DNA of 64,000 nt, taken from the NCBI RefSeq assembly GCF_002813245.1, contig NZ_PHUF01000003.1, positions 620,001-684,000 of the forward strand, read 5' to 3'. The stretch's first letter is position 1. Each line of letters opens with the position of its first letter. Source of the stretch: Novosphingobium kunmingense (GTDB lineage Bacteria > Pseudomonadota > Alphaproteobacteria > Sphingomonadales > Sphingomonadaceae). The notes beneath the pieces are model-generated. The model had not been told where the DNA came from. It saw only the letters and a program-made list of their open reading frames with translations, and made no database searches. Below, one piece after another: positions 43,407 through 51,863 of the stretch. Both the position numbers and the translations under genes were made by a program.

Positions 43407-43730
43407 ATGCTAGAAGCAATTCCATTGATCGACCGCCTGATGACCTGCGCCAAGGCGTGGGCCGAGGCGAACGACAGATCGCTGTCCCGGCTTGCCACGA
43501 TCGTGGTCAACGACGGGAAGTTCTTCGTTCGGTGCGAGGAAGGGACGGCCAATCCGACCGCGGCCACGCTGGAACGCTTCGCCCGGTTCCTGGGCGAGCC
43601 AGCCAACTGGCCCGAGGGCGCCGTGCCCGATGCGGTTGCGTCGTTCGTGCATGTTGTCGGTGTTAGCCCGGCCGATGGGGCGGCGACAACCGGACAGGCG
43701 GACGGCATGTCCGGTCAGGTGGTGGCGTGA
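43407..43730 (+). CDS. Cro-like helix-turn-helix protein
   Basis: A 107-residue protein, divergent from the repressor, with an HTH-like core SLSRLATIVVNDGKFFVRCEEGT in outline (about 25-45) followed by TAATLERFARFLG, typical of Cro/XRE-like phage regulators. The C-terminal 35 residues are low-complexity. It probably binds the same operators. The ATG at 43407 lies about 10 bases after the predicted promoter -10 element, so its leader is very short or absent. Confidence 0.72.
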   Translation: MLEAIPLIDRLMTCAKAWAEANDRSLSRLATIVVNDGKFFVRCEEGTANPTAATLERFARFLGEPANWPEGAVPDAVASFVHVVGVSPADGAATTGQADGMSGQVVA

Positions 43731-44224
43731 GCCCCGCGCTGGCCCGGATCAAGCGCCAGGTGCGCGCGGCGGTGGACGCCTGCGGCGGGGTGGACGGCGC
43801 AGCCGCCACGGCCGAGCGTGGCCGATCGGTCGCGGGGGACTGGCACAACCTGAACCACCGCGCCTTCCCGCCGCTGGATTGCGCGCTGGCGCTGGACGAA
43901 GTGGCGGTGGCGCGCGGGCTGACCCCGGCGATCCTGACCGCGCTGGCCGCCGAGCTGGGGCACGTGGCGATCCGCCTGCCCGATTGCGGCGCGGGCGAGG
44001 ACGCGCTGACCCGCGCGATGGTCGAGGCCAGTGCCGAGTTCGGCGATGTGGCCCGCGCGCTGTGCGAGGCGACGCGGGACGGCGAAATCAAGGCCCGCGA
44101 AGCCGACGGCGTGGTGGTGCAGATTGATGAGGCGATGGCGGCGCTGGTCCGCATGCGGGCGGTGCTGGCGAACCCGGCGGCCGAAGCGCGCCCGGGCATC
44201 ACCCGGACGGGGAGCGCGCACTGA
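43727..44224 (+). CDS. CII-like phage regulatory protein
   Basis: A 165-residue protein resembling P2-type CII regulators: a GRSVAGDWHNLNHRAFPPLD segment (about 32-51) like the SxxLxNKLNP of that family, then ALALDEVAVARG and AELGHVAIRLP. It would act in the lysis-lysogeny choice or in replication control. GTG start overlapping the previous stop. Confidence 0.6.
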   Translation: MSPALARIKRQVRAAVDACGGVDGAAATAERGRSVAGDWHNLNHRAFPPLDCALALDEVAVARGLTPAILTALAAELGHVAIRLPDCGAGEDALTRAMVEASAEFGDVARALCEATRDGEIKAREADGVVVQIDEAMAALVRMRAVLANPAAEARPGITRTGSAH

Positions 44225-44403
44225 TGCTGGACTGGGGGGTGGGGCTTGTTCTGCTGGGCGTGATCGCCGCCGGGTGGCTGGCGTTCGGCGCGGTGTGGGC
44301 CGCGCTCGACTGGCTTGACGCCGCAATCAACGACGAACCGATGCCGCGCCCGCGCGCCGTGCTGCGCAGCCTGCTGTTCTGGCCGTGGGCGAACCGGTGG
44401 TGA
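44224..44403 (+). CDS. small membrane protein (59 aa)
   Basis: A 59-residue protein with one membrane helix at about 5-31 containing GLVLLGVIAAGWLAFGAVW, then a basic tail with two Trp residues. Its ATG shares one base with the upstream TGA, and its own TGA overlaps a GTG start of the next gene, so it is embedded in the rightward early operon. Function unknown. Confidence 0.6.
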   Translation: MLDWGVGLVLLGVIAAGWLAFGAVWAALDWLDAAINDEPMPRPRAVLRSLLFWPWANRW

Positions 44404-44936
44404 GCGGAACACTGCCCCAGTTTGCCGATCCGGCGCAGCTGGCGGCTGCGTTCGAGCGCCTGGCGCCGGGGGCCTCGCTGGTGTGGGCCACAGGGCCATC
44501 GAGCCTGGGCACAGCGCGCAACGCGACGCGCGCGCTGGTCGATACGTGGATCGCCGAGAAGCGGGCAACCTGCGCGCACGGGCGCGAGCCGGGGCAAAGC
44601 GATCGCTGGCTGTTCCGGGTGTACCGAACCGAGCCGGGGCCTTTCCGCCGGAACGGAATCTCCGCGACCGGGAAGGCCGGTCGCGACAAGCGCGAGGACC
44701 AGAATCGCGTCCTCGGCCTTTTGGCGGACTGCGCCAGGCGGGGCACGGAATGCCCGACCAATGAGGCGATCGCAGAAGCTCTGGACCTGCCGACCCCATG
44801 GCGCGCGCGGTACCTGGTTCAGCGGCTCGAGGCAGAGGGAGAGATCCGCCTGATCGAGCCGGCACGGTTCGGCCCGCGGGTGATCGAGATCGCCAGTTCG
44901 GGCCTGCGCACCGCCAGCGTGGAAACGGCGCGATGA
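44400..44936 (+). CDS. phage protein with C-terminal winged-helix-like domain
   Basis: A 178-residue protein. The first half is Ala/Trp/Arg-rich; the second half (about 95-165) has the helix-turn-helix and wing pattern of small replication or regulatory proteins (NEAIAEALDLPTPWRARYLV in part). The GTG at 44400 overlaps the preceding stop; two other in-frame GTG codons lie just upstream. Function unknown. Confidence 0.6.
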   Translation: MSGTLPQFADPAQLAAAFERLAPGASLVWATGPSSLGTARNATRALVDTWIAEKRATCAHGREPGQSDRWLFRVYRTEPGPFRRNGISATGKAGRDKREDQNRVLGLLADCARRGTECPTNEAIAEALDLPTPWRARYLVQRLEAEGEIRLIEPARFGPRVIEIASSGLRTASVETAR

Positions 44937-45181
44937 GCGGCGAGGGGGTTCTGCCCGCCGCGCCGGGCGTCGGCTCGTTCGCCGCCGGAATGGTGGCCGA
45001 GGCGCGCGACACGGTCGCCTATCTGCAGCGCAAGCGCGCCACCGCGCTGACCGTGGCCGAGAACAGTTCGGCGGCGCCCGAGGACCGCGAGCGGGCCGTG
45101 ATCACCCGGCAGGCCATCGACGTGCTGATCGGCGACCTGGCGGCCGGGCTGCACCGCGGCGACAGCGAAAGGGAGGACTGA
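44933..45181 (+). CDS. small phage protein, unknown
   Basis: An 82-residue protein predicted to be mostly helical (VAEARDTVAYLQRKRATALT; ERAVITRQAIDVLIGDLAAG). The ATG overlaps the upstream stop by four bases. No function assigned. Confidence 0.6.
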   Translation: MSGEGVLPAAPGVGSFAAGMVAEARDTVAYLQRKRATALTVAENSSAAPEDRERAVITRQAIDVLIGDLAAGLHRGDSERED

Positions 45182-45183
45182 GC

Positions 45184-46137
45184 ATGGTGCGTGCCGCGAC
45201 CGATCGGTTGAAGTTCAATCCGCCGCTGGGCAACCTGCCGGCGCTGCAATACCTGTTGCCGCAGCAACTGCAGATCGATGCCGAATACCAGCGCAGCCTG
45301 GACACATCGTCCAGCCAGGCGCTGGTGCGCAAGATCGCCCAGCACTGGAACTGGGACCTGTGCCAGCCCTTGGTGGTGGCGCGGCGCGAGGCCGGCGACC
45401 TGTTCGTGATCGACGGGCAGCATCGTCTGGCCGCCGCCCGGCTGCGCGGCGACATCAGCCAGCTGCCGGCGGTGGTCGTGCAATACGCCAGCGCGGCGGA
45501 CGAGGCGGCGAGCTTTGTCCACCTGAACCAGCAGCGGCGCCCGCTGGGCAAGCTGGACATTTTCAAGGCGGCCGTGGCGAGCGGCGACCGGGAAGCCATC
45601 CAGATCAGCGAGGCGCTGGTTGAGGCGGGGCTGTCGATCGCCAAGACGACGAACCCGGATAGCTGGTCGGCGCGGCAGATCACGAACATTGGCGGCATCG
45701 AAGCATCGTGGCGACGCCACGGCCGCAAGGCGACGACGGTCGCGCTTCACACTTTGGCTCAAGCCTTCGGTTCGCAGATCCTGCGGTATGCCGGCACGAT
45801 CTTCGGCGGGATCGCGGCGGTCTGTGCCGACGAAATCGCGCGCTTCGGAACCTTTTCGGCAGAGCGGAACGAACGCTTCCAGACGATGCTGGCGCTGCGA
45901 TCGCAAGAGCAGTGGCGCAGCGACGTGATGCAGGCGCGGGCCGACGATCCCTTGCTGAAGTTTGCCAGTGCGGGCGAGAAGGTGATGCGATCGGCCTGGG
46001 CCAGGGCCAGCGGCGATGGCGCGCCGCCGGCGCAGTTCGCCGGCAAGCGCTGGTGCGACCAGTGCGAGATCATGGTGACCTGCGCCGAGGCTTCCGCCTG
46101 TAAGAGCCGGTTCTGCGGCGTGAAGGTGGCGGCATGA
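45184..46137 (+). CDS. DGQHR/ParB-like domain protein with C-terminal Cys cluster
   Basis: A 317-residue protein. The N-terminal part has a ParB/sulfiredoxin-fold signature with FVIDGQHRLAAARLRG at about 75-90, the DGQHR motif also seen in DndB-type proteins. The C terminus has five Cys in a short span (WCDQC, VTC, ACK, FC; about 293-312), likely a zinc or iron-sulfur site. ParB-fold proteins can bind CTP, bind DNA or hydrolyse nucleotides; which applies here is not known. It is followed with overlap by another Cys-rich protein. Confidence 0.75.
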   Translation: MVRAATDRLKFNPPLGNLPALQYLLPQQLQIDAEYQRSLDTSSSQALVRKIAQHWNWDLCQPLVVARREAGDLFVIDGQHRLAAARLRGDISQLPAVVVQYASAADEAASFVHLNQQRRPLGKLDIFKAAVASGDREAIQISEALVEAGLSIAKTTNPDSWSARQITNIGGIEASWRRHGRKATTVALHTLAQAFGSQILRYAGTIFGGIAAVCADEIARFGTFSAERNERFQTMLALRSQEQWRSDVMQARADDPLLKFASAGEKVMRSAWARASGDGAPPAQFAGKRWCDQCEIMVTCAEASACKSRFCGVKVAA

Positions 46138-46874
46138 AGCACGACACCAGTCTGCGCCGCTTCGCCACGGCCATGCCGCACGGGCGGGGCATGGTGATCG
46201 GGCCGCTCAACCAGTCGTTCCGCGCCGGGAACACGATCTTCCCGAGCCGGGTGTTCGCCCCGTCCGAAGTGCGCCGGGTGCTGAAAGACGGGCACCAGAG
46301 CCGCAAGATCGGCAGGGACGTGCGCAAGGGCCCGCGCCGGGGCTGGCCGATCTTCACCCTGACGCTGGAAGAGCGGGCATCGTGCCCGCGCAGCTGTGCC
46401 CAGTGGGGCGCCTGTTATGGCAACAACATGCAGGCGGCCGAGCGGATTGCCCACGGTCCCGAGTTGATCGCCGCGCTGGAAGACGAACTGTTCGCGCTGG
46501 CGCGCAAGCACCCGGCGGGCTTCCTGGTCCGGCTTCACGTGCTGGGCGATTTCTACAGCGCCGAATACGCCGGTTTCTGGAACCGGATGCTGGCCAGCCT
46601 GCCCGCGCTGCACCTGTTCGGGTTCACCGCGCAGGATCCCGCATCGCCGATCGGGCGAGCGGTGGCGCGCCTGGCGCTGGACCATGGCTGGGCGCGGGCG
46701 GCGATCCGCTTTTCCGGCGCACCGCATGAACTGCACGCCGCGCGGGTCATCGATCCCGGCGACATCGATCCGGATGCGGTGCTGTGCCCGGCCCAGACCG
46801 GCGCGACCGATTGCTGCGCGACCTGCGCGCTGTGCTGGCACAGCGAGCGGTCCATCGCGTTTCGGCGGCACTGA
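46134..46874 (+). CDS. GP88-like Cys-rich phage protein
   Basis: A 246-residue protein with two Cys clusters: C-x3-C-x5-C in CPRSCAQWGAC near residues 84-94, and a C-terminal set CPAQ...CCATCALC near 214-232. A conserved RLHVLGDFYSAEYAGFW lies between. It resembles the GP88 family of phage proteins, which has no established function. The spacing suggests a metal or iron-sulfur centre. Its start overlaps the stop of the DGQHR gene by four bases. Confidence 0.7.
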   Translation: MKHDTSLRRFATAMPHGRGMVIGPLNQSFRAGNTIFPSRVFAPSEVRRVLKDGHQSRKIGRDVRKGPRRGWPIFTLTLEERASCPRSCAQWGACYGNNMQAAERIAHGPELIAALEDELFALARKHPAGFLVRLHVLGDFYSAEYAGFWNRMLASLPALHLFGFTAQDPASPIGRAVARLALDHGWARAAIRFSGAPHELHAARVIDPGDIDPDAVLCPAQTGATDCCATCALCWHSERSIAFRRH

Positions 46875-47458
46875 TGGGCGAGGACATCCTTCCCCCGCGC
46901 AGCGGCCTGCCGCGAGCGGACGCCGATGCCGTGCTGCAGGCGGTGAGCATCGCCTTTTCGCTGCCCGAGGCGGAGCTGAGGGGCAAGGGCCGGCGCAAGC
47001 GGGTGGTGCAGGCGCGGTGCATGGCCAGCTGGCTGCTGCGCTTTCGCCTGCCGCGCTCGGGCAAGCAGCGCAGCTTTCCGTCGCTCGGCAGGATGCTGGG
47101 CGGGACCGACCACGGGACGGTGATATACCGGGTCAACAAGGCCGAGGCCCTGGCGGAGCGCGATCCGGCCTATGCCGCCAAGCTGCGCGAGCTGGCCTGG
47201 CTCGACCCGATCCTGCCCGAGGCGATGCCGGTCACCCGGCTGAGCGCCGAGGACCTGGCGCGGATCGACTGCCAGACCCAGGCGGCGATGGTGCAAGCGG
47301 CGCGGTGCCGGCACCGCGAGGCGGTGAACGATGCCGTTGCGCGCAGCCGGACCAAGCGCGGCGAGCGGGTGATCGAGGACGACACCGATGCGCGCAACCG
47401 GGCAAGCGGGAGCCTGCTGCTGGCGAAGGCCATGCTGCGGGCGCGGGTGGCGGTTTAG
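46874..47458 (+). CDS. DnaA domain IV-like DNA-binding protein
   Basis: A 194-residue protein whose first half matches the DnaA C-terminal DNA-binding domain: VVQARCMASWLLR and then SFPSLGRMLGGTDHGTVIYRV (about 65-85), close to the GRxxGGRDHTTV signature of DnaA. It lacks the AAA+ ATPase domain. It could help initiate phage replication or compete with host DnaA. A charged C-terminal region of about 80 residues is unassigned. Confidence 0.78.
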   Translation: MGEDILPPRSGLPRADADAVLQAVSIAFSLPEAELRGKGRRKRVVQARCMASWLLRFRLPRSGKQRSFPSLGRMLGGTDHGTVIYRVNKAEALAERDPAYAAKLRELAWLDPILPEAMPVTRLSAEDLARIDCQTQAAMVQAARCRHREAVNDAVARSRTKRGERVIEDDTDARNRASGSLLLAKAMLRARVAV

Positions 47459-47460
47459 CG

Positions 47461-48063
47461 ATGGAGCACCTGCCGCAGAACCACTTCGGCTGCATCCTGG
47501 CTGACCCGCCGTGGGCGTTCCGAACCTTTTCGGGCGAGAACATGACCCCGCACCGCTGCGCCGAGGATCATTATCGGACGATGACGCTGGCCGAAATGGC
47601 CGCGCTGCCGGTCTCCAATGCAGCGGCAAAGGATTGCGCGTTGCTGATGTGGATCGTGGGGTCCCACCTGACCGAGGCGATCGAACTGGCGGCAGCATGG
47701 GGTTTCACCTTCAAGACCGACGCGTTTTACTGGGTCAAGCAGCGCCTGATCGGCGGCGACCAGGCCGACCTGTTTACCGGCGACTTGCCCGAGCCGCGCA
47801 TGGGGTTCGGGTACTGGACGCGCAAGCAGGTTGAGCCGTGCTGGCTGTTCACGCGGGGCAAGCCCAAGCGGATCGAGGCCGGGGTGCGGCAGGTGATCCT
47901 CGAGCCCCGGCGCGAGCACAGCCGCAAGCCCGATTGCCAGTACGAACGGATCGAAGCGCTGGTCGGAGGACCCTATCTGGAAATGTTCGCCCGCACGGCG
48001 CGGCCCGGTTGGACCAGCTGGGGCAACGAAGTGGGCAAGTTTCCCGCCGAGGTGGCGGCGTGA
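47461..48063 (+). CDS. MT-A70 family DNA N6-adenine methyltransferase
   Basis: A 200-residue methyltransferase of the MT-A70 type. The catalytic DPPW motif is at residues 15-18 and the SAM-binding region includes GYWTRKQVEPCWLFTRG and the late HSRKP segment. Phages use such orphan enzymes to modify adenines and evade restriction. No restriction endonuclease is adjacent. Confidence 0.9.
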   Translation: MEHLPQNHFGCILADPPWAFRTFSGENMTPHRCAEDHYRTMTLAEMAALPVSNAAAKDCALLMWIVGSHLTEAIELAAAWGFTFKTDAFYWVKQRLIGGDQADLFTGDLPEPRMGFGYWTRKQVEPCWLFTRGKPKRIEAGVRQVILEPRREHSRKPDCQYERIEALVGGPYLEMFARTARPGWTSWGNEVGKFPAEVAA

Positions 48064-48065
48064 TG

Positions 48066-48494
48066 TCAGACGCGTTCGCGAAGCCGATCGATGTCGAAAA
48101 GATGGATGCCTTCGACTATGGGGCCAGGGATCGTGTCGCCTTCGGCCATGAGGTAGACGGAACTGGCGCCGGAGGCATTCAGCAGGTTGGCGGTCGCATC
48201 GGAAAGCGCGGGGTCCGCGCCGCGCATTTCGCCCGCCACATCTTCCACCAGTCTGGTTGCAACCGCCACTGCACCCGCTGTGCCGCAGAGAGCAAAGACT
48301 ACATCGACCGCGTGGTCGCAGTTCAGCCGGCTGAGCGCGAGAGTCGCGCTCCGGCCCAGCCTTGCGGGCGAGCGCAGGTAATTGGTCAATTCGGCGCCGA
48401 AAGCTGCAAGAGCCGCGGCATCGATCGGACCGGGTGCGTCGAGCCGCAACAACAGATCGGACGGGGCGAGAGCAGGATCGGTGTCGAAAACCAT
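48066..48494 (-). CDS. leftward accessory (moron-like) gene, unknown
   Basis: A 142-residue protein encoded against the direction of the surrounding rightward genes. It is Ala/Leu-rich with mixed alpha/beta character and no signal or membrane segment. I chose the ATG at 48494, which has AAAGGG upstream; an in-frame ATG lies 24 bases earlier. The stop is two bases from that of the methyltransferase gene. The orientation suggests expression in the lysogen. Function unknown. Confidence 0.65.
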   Translation of the reverse strand: MVFDTDPALAPSDLLLRLDAPGPIDAAALAAFGAELTNYLRSPARLGRSATLALSRLNCDHAVDVVFALCGTAGAVAVATRLVEDVAGEMRGADPALSDATANLLNASGASSVYLMAEGDTIPGPIVEGIHLFDIDRLRERV

Positions 48495-48679
48495 GTAGAG
48501 CCCTTTCTGTTGAGCCATCGCGCTTTGCGAAATGCCGATCGCCCACGTGAAGCGAGGCGGCGCTGGCACTTTGGCATGACTGGTCCGCGCGACTGGAAAC
48601 AAATCGCCTCCAAAACGGAGAATGGTTCGCAGCGGGTTTGCCCAAAAGAAGGGCGGCTGTGTACCGCGCCGGGTTCGCA

Positions 48680-49300
48680 ATGAGGCCGGGCGCGGACGAC
48701 ATGGCGTGCGAGCTGCTGAGTGCGGCCGCGGCGATGCCGTGGGCGGCGGTGCAGATGCTGCAGGGCATGGGGGCCGACCGGCACCTGATTGCGCGGCTGA
48801 GCGGGGCGGGCGACCTGGGCGTGGCGCGGGTCGAGCTGTCGGGCAACGGGGCGACCTGGACGCCCGGCGGGGCGACGCAGCGGCTGCTGATCGGGGTGCG
48901 GGACGCAGACGGCGAGCTGATCGACGTGGCGGCGCTGGCCAGCCATTGCCGTGACGAATGGGCGTTGCGCACCGGGGACGGGTGGGCGCTGGGGCTGGAT
49001 ATGCTGGCGCAGGCCGAACAGGCGCGCGACGAAGCGCAGGCCGCGGCGAGCCCGGCCAAGCCGCCGCGCGCGGTGCGGCTGCGGCTGTTTGCCGATCCGT
49101 TCGACTGGATGGGCGCGGGCGGCGCGGGGCTGTGCGTGCTGGACTGGGGCCTGCCGGCGCTGACTGCGCTGCGCGCGCTGGGCGAACGGGTGACGCTGAC
49201 GGTCGAGGCCGGGGCGCAGGAGCGATTGCGCCAGCTGCTGGCCCATGGCGGCCTGCCGCGCGTGGAAGCGGCGCACCAGGCGCGGGGGTTGGCGGCGTGA
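48680..49300 (+). CDS. phage protein of unknown function
   Basis: A 206-residue Ala-rich protein with helical N-terminal and mixed C-terminal halves (FADPFDWMGAGGAG near 140). It restarts the rightward run after the leftward gene. Its start could be the ATG at 48680 or one 42 bases upstream. Not recognised. Confidence 0.6.
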   Translation: MRPGADDMACELLSAAAAMPWAAVQMLQGMGADRHLIARLSGAGDLGVARVELSGNGATWTPGGATQRLLIGVRDADGELIDVAALASHCRDEWALRTGDGWALGLDMLAQAEQARDEAQAAASPAKPPRAVRLRLFADPFDWMGAGGAGLCVLDWGLPALTALRALGERVTLTVEAGAQERLRQLLAHGGLPRVEAAHQARGLAA

Positions 49301-49596
49301 GGAATACAGGTCGAACGACAAAGGCGCTGACGGCGTTGTCCGATGGGTCGATTTACCTTGTCGCCAATCATCACCACGTTTCGCACGCGCGGCGCTTGCT
49401 CGATCGTTGCGGTCGGCGCGGCGATTGCATCACCTTTGTCACGCTTGCTGATTTCGCCGATCGGTTGAGGGGTCTGCCGAGATCAAAGGTCTTTGACGTT
49501 GATCATTTCGTCTATGAGATCGCCTCTGCGGAGCAGGCGTCGCTAATTCAGATATATCGCGCTCGCTTTACGCTCCCACCGGTTTGCGGCGCATGA
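49297..49596 (+). CDS. small phage protein upstream of the primase
   Basis: A 99-residue protein with a His-rich stretch NHHHVSHARRLLDRC near 34-48, possibly a metal site. Its base composition is lower in GC than its neighbours. GTG start overlapping the previous stop; its own stop overlaps the primase ATG. No family recognised. The composition and the HHH cluster suggest a recent acquisition, an inference. Confidence 0.6.
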   Translation: MRNTGRTTKALTALSDGSIYLVANHHHVSHARRLLDRCGRRGDCITFVTLADFADRLRGLPRSKVFDVDHFVYEIASAEQASLIQIYRARFTLPPVCGA

Positions 49597-51533
49597 CCCG
49601 GCGCAATGTGCTGACCGGCGGGGGCGATGTCCCCGCGCCCCCTGACGGCGGTCCGGATGGTTCCGCCACGGACGGCCCGGCGGCTTCATCTGCCGGGGGT
49701 GCGGGGGATGGAGCCGGGCGGCATGGAGCCGCAGGCGACATTAGTACCGGCGGCCGACAGGGACGCCTGCGCGCGGTGCCGGACTTTGCCAAGGACCTGG
49801 CCTGTGCGCGGCTGCCGCTGACCGACCTGGGCAATGCCGAGCGATGGCGGGTGCGGCATGGCGACGATTTCCGCTTTTGCCCGGAGATTGGCTGGTTCGC
49901 CTGGGACAAGCGCCGCTGGCGGCTGCTGAGCGAGGAAAAGGACCGGCTGCCCGCGCCCGTCATGCAATCGGTGTTCCTGACGGTGCGGGCGATCCGCAAC
50001 GAGGCGGCGCTGGTGGCGGCATCGGGCTTTGCCCCGCCGAGCGAGCCGCTGAACGACCGCGACCTGTGGGAGTTCGAGCGCTGGGCCGAGGCGTTCGGTC
50101 TGGCCGAGCGCGACACGTACCTGCGCAGCGACAGCGATGGATCGCTGGCCCGCGCGCTCGACGCGCTGGAACCGCTGGACGTGGTGCTGGGCGCCAAGAA
50201 ACAGGCGATGTGGAGCCACAAGATCGCGGCCTGGGCCAAGACCAGCGAAGGGGCGGGCAAGCTGCAATCGGTCGCCGCGCTGGCCAAGGCGTTTCCCGAC
50301 ATCGCGATCGAGCCCGACCAGCTCGACCAGGACCGCATGGCGATCAACGTGCTGAACGGGACGCTGCGCTTGGAACGGGCGCGGGAAAAACGGCCGAGTT
50401 CCGAGGTGGAAGCGGGCAAGAGCGAATGGCGCACGGCGGGGTGGCGGGTGAAGCTGCACCGGCACGACCGCGCCGACCTGATGACCAAGCTGGCGCCGGT
50501 GAAGTATGCGCCGGGCGCGACCTGCCCGGAATACGACGCGTTCATCGAGCGGGTGCAGCCCGACGAGACGATGCGCCGCTTCGTCCACCAGTGGGGCGGC
50601 CTATCGCTGACCGGGGACATTTCCGAACAGAAGCTGGCGTTCTTTTACGGCAGCGGGCGCAACGGCAAGGGCACCTGGGTGGAGACGGTGGCGGCGATCG
50701 TCGGCGACTATGCCGGGTCGATCCCGATCGACAGCTTCATGACCGATGCGGGCAAGCGCCGCGGCGACCAGGCGACGCCCGACATCGCCCGCCTGCCCGG
50801 CGTGCGGTTCCTGCGCGCGAGCGAGCCCGACAAGGGCGCGGCGCTGAACGAAGGACTGATCAAGCAGGTGACCGGCGGCGATCCGGTGGACGCGCGGCAC
50901 CTGAACAAGGGGTTCTTCACCTTTCTGCCCAGTTTCAAGATGACGATTTCTGGCAACCACAAGCCCAAGATCAAGGGCACCGACGACGGCATCTGGCGGC
51001 GCATGCAGCTGGTGCCGTGGGGCGTGCAGATCCCGCCCGACCAGGTCGACCGCAAGCTGGGCGACCGGATGCGCGATTCCGAAGCCAGCGGCATCCTGAA
51101 CCGGTTGCTGGCGGGGCTGATCGACTGGCGCACGCACGGCCTGGTCGAACCGGACCAGGTGCGCGAGGCGACGCGGGCCTACCGCGACGACAGCGACGAA
51201 CTGGGCCGGTTCCTGTCCGACATGTGCGAGGTGAGCGACGATCCCAAGGTGCGGATCAAGTCGACCGAGCTGTTCCAGTTCTATGAGGCATGGTGCCAGG
51301 CGAGCGGGCGCGAGGCGTGGAAGCAGCGCGGCTTTGTCGGCGCGATGCGCGACAAGCAGTTCGAGCAGCTGACCAGCAACGGCATGTGGTGGGTCAAGGT
51401 GCGGATCCGGCCGGGCATCCTGCTCGACGACGTGAAGGCGGGCGCGTGGCGCGCGGATGATGAAAAGGGCGATTCCGGCGCGCCGGACGATGTCGGCGAC
51501 GATCCGTGGCTGGACGGGCGGCGCTATGACTAA
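49593..51533 (+). CDS. phage/plasmid primase-helicase, D5/P4 family
   Basis: A 646-residue replication protein. A Gly/Ala-rich linker opens the protein; a D5_N-type region covers about 190-330. The SF3 helicase Walker A is GSGRNGKGT at 353-361, then Walker B-like FLRASEPDKG and the SF3 motif C MTISGNHKP follow. A P4-type C-terminal domain ends the protein. A classical zinc-finger/TOPRIM primase domain is not visible, so priming may rely on another protein. ATG overlaps the previous stop. Confidence 0.92.
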   Translation: MTRRNVLTGGGDVPAPPDGGPDGSATDGPAASSAGGAGDGAGRHGAAGDISTGGRQGRLRAVPDFAKDLACARLPLTDLGNAERWRVRHGDDFRFCPEIGWFAWDKRRWRLLSEEKDRLPAPVMQSVFLTVRAIRNEAALVAASGFAPPSEPLNDRDLWEFERWAEAFGLAERDTYLRSDSDGSLARALDALEPLDVVLGAKKQAMWSHKIAAWAKTSEGAGKLQSVAALAKAFPDIAIEPDQLDQDRMAINVLNGTLRLERAREKRPSSEVEAGKSEWRTAGWRVKLHRHDRADLMTKLAPVKYAPGATCPEYDAFIERVQPDETMRRFVHQWGGLSLTGDISEQKLAFFYGSGRNGKGTWVETVAAIVGDYAGSIPIDSFMTDAGKRRGDQATPDIARLPGVRFLRASEPDKGAALNEGLIKQVTGGDPVDARHLNKGFFTFLPSFKMTISGNHKPKIKGTDDGIWRRMQLVPWGVQIPPDQVDRKLGDRMRDSEASGILNRLLAGLIDWRTHGLVEPDQVREATRAYRDDSDELGRFLSDMCEVSDDPKVRIKSTELFQFYEAWCQASGREAWKQRGFVGAMRDKQFEQLTSNGMWWVKVRIRPGILLDDVKAGAWRADDEKGDSGAPDDVGDDPWLDGRRYD

Positions 51534-51786
51534 GCACATGCGCTATAACGGTTTCCCCGCGCCCCCGGTGGGCTGGTGGCCGGTGTGGAAGGTTCCACTG
51601 GAACCTTTGCCGAAGCGGGCCGATTGCTGCGATTGGAAGTCACGAAAGCCCGGTTTTCCGGGCACGTGGCGCGCGTTTGGAACCTTGGAAGGCAAATCGC
51701 GGCAGGTCCCGTGCGCGATGATGCGGGAAAAAGCAGTCCGTGGGAGTTGCCCGGTTTTGCCTTCCAAGGTTCCACATATCTTCTAA
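51526..51786 (+). CDS. doubtful 86-aa frame spanning a repeat cluster
   Basis: An open frame overlapping the primase 3' end by eight bases. Its first 20 residues look plausible (Pro/Trp-rich), but from about residue 25 it runs through perfect inverted repeats and loses the strong GC third-position bias of the neighbours. It may be a real short protein or merely the length of open sequence left by the repeats. I give it little weight. Confidence 0.3.
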   Translation: MTKHMRYNGFPAPPVGWWPVWKVPLEPLPKRADCCDWKSRKPGFPGTWRAFGTLEGKSRQVPCAMMREKAVRGSCPVLPSKVPHIF

Positions 51787-51830
51787 CTCTCTGAAAAGAG
51801 GAATAATAAAAGGTTCCAATCAAAGGCAAT
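51589..51830. repeat. iteron-like cluster of AAGGTTCCA with an AT-rich stretch; candidate phage origin
   Basis: The 9-mer AAGGTTCCA occurs five times: forward at 51589-51597, 51766-51774 and 51810-51818; reverse at 51599-51607 and 51678-51686. The first pair forms a 19-nt palindrome around one central C. The reverse copy at 51678 and the forward copy at 51766 are parts of a 19-bp inverted repeat (51678-51696 with 51756-51774). An AT-rich stretch (about 51775-51830) follows in otherwise GC-rich DNA. It lies right after the primase-helicase gene. Confidence 0.7.
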
Positions 51831-51863
51831 CGGGCTGATTTGGCGAATGGAAGGGTGGAAGCG

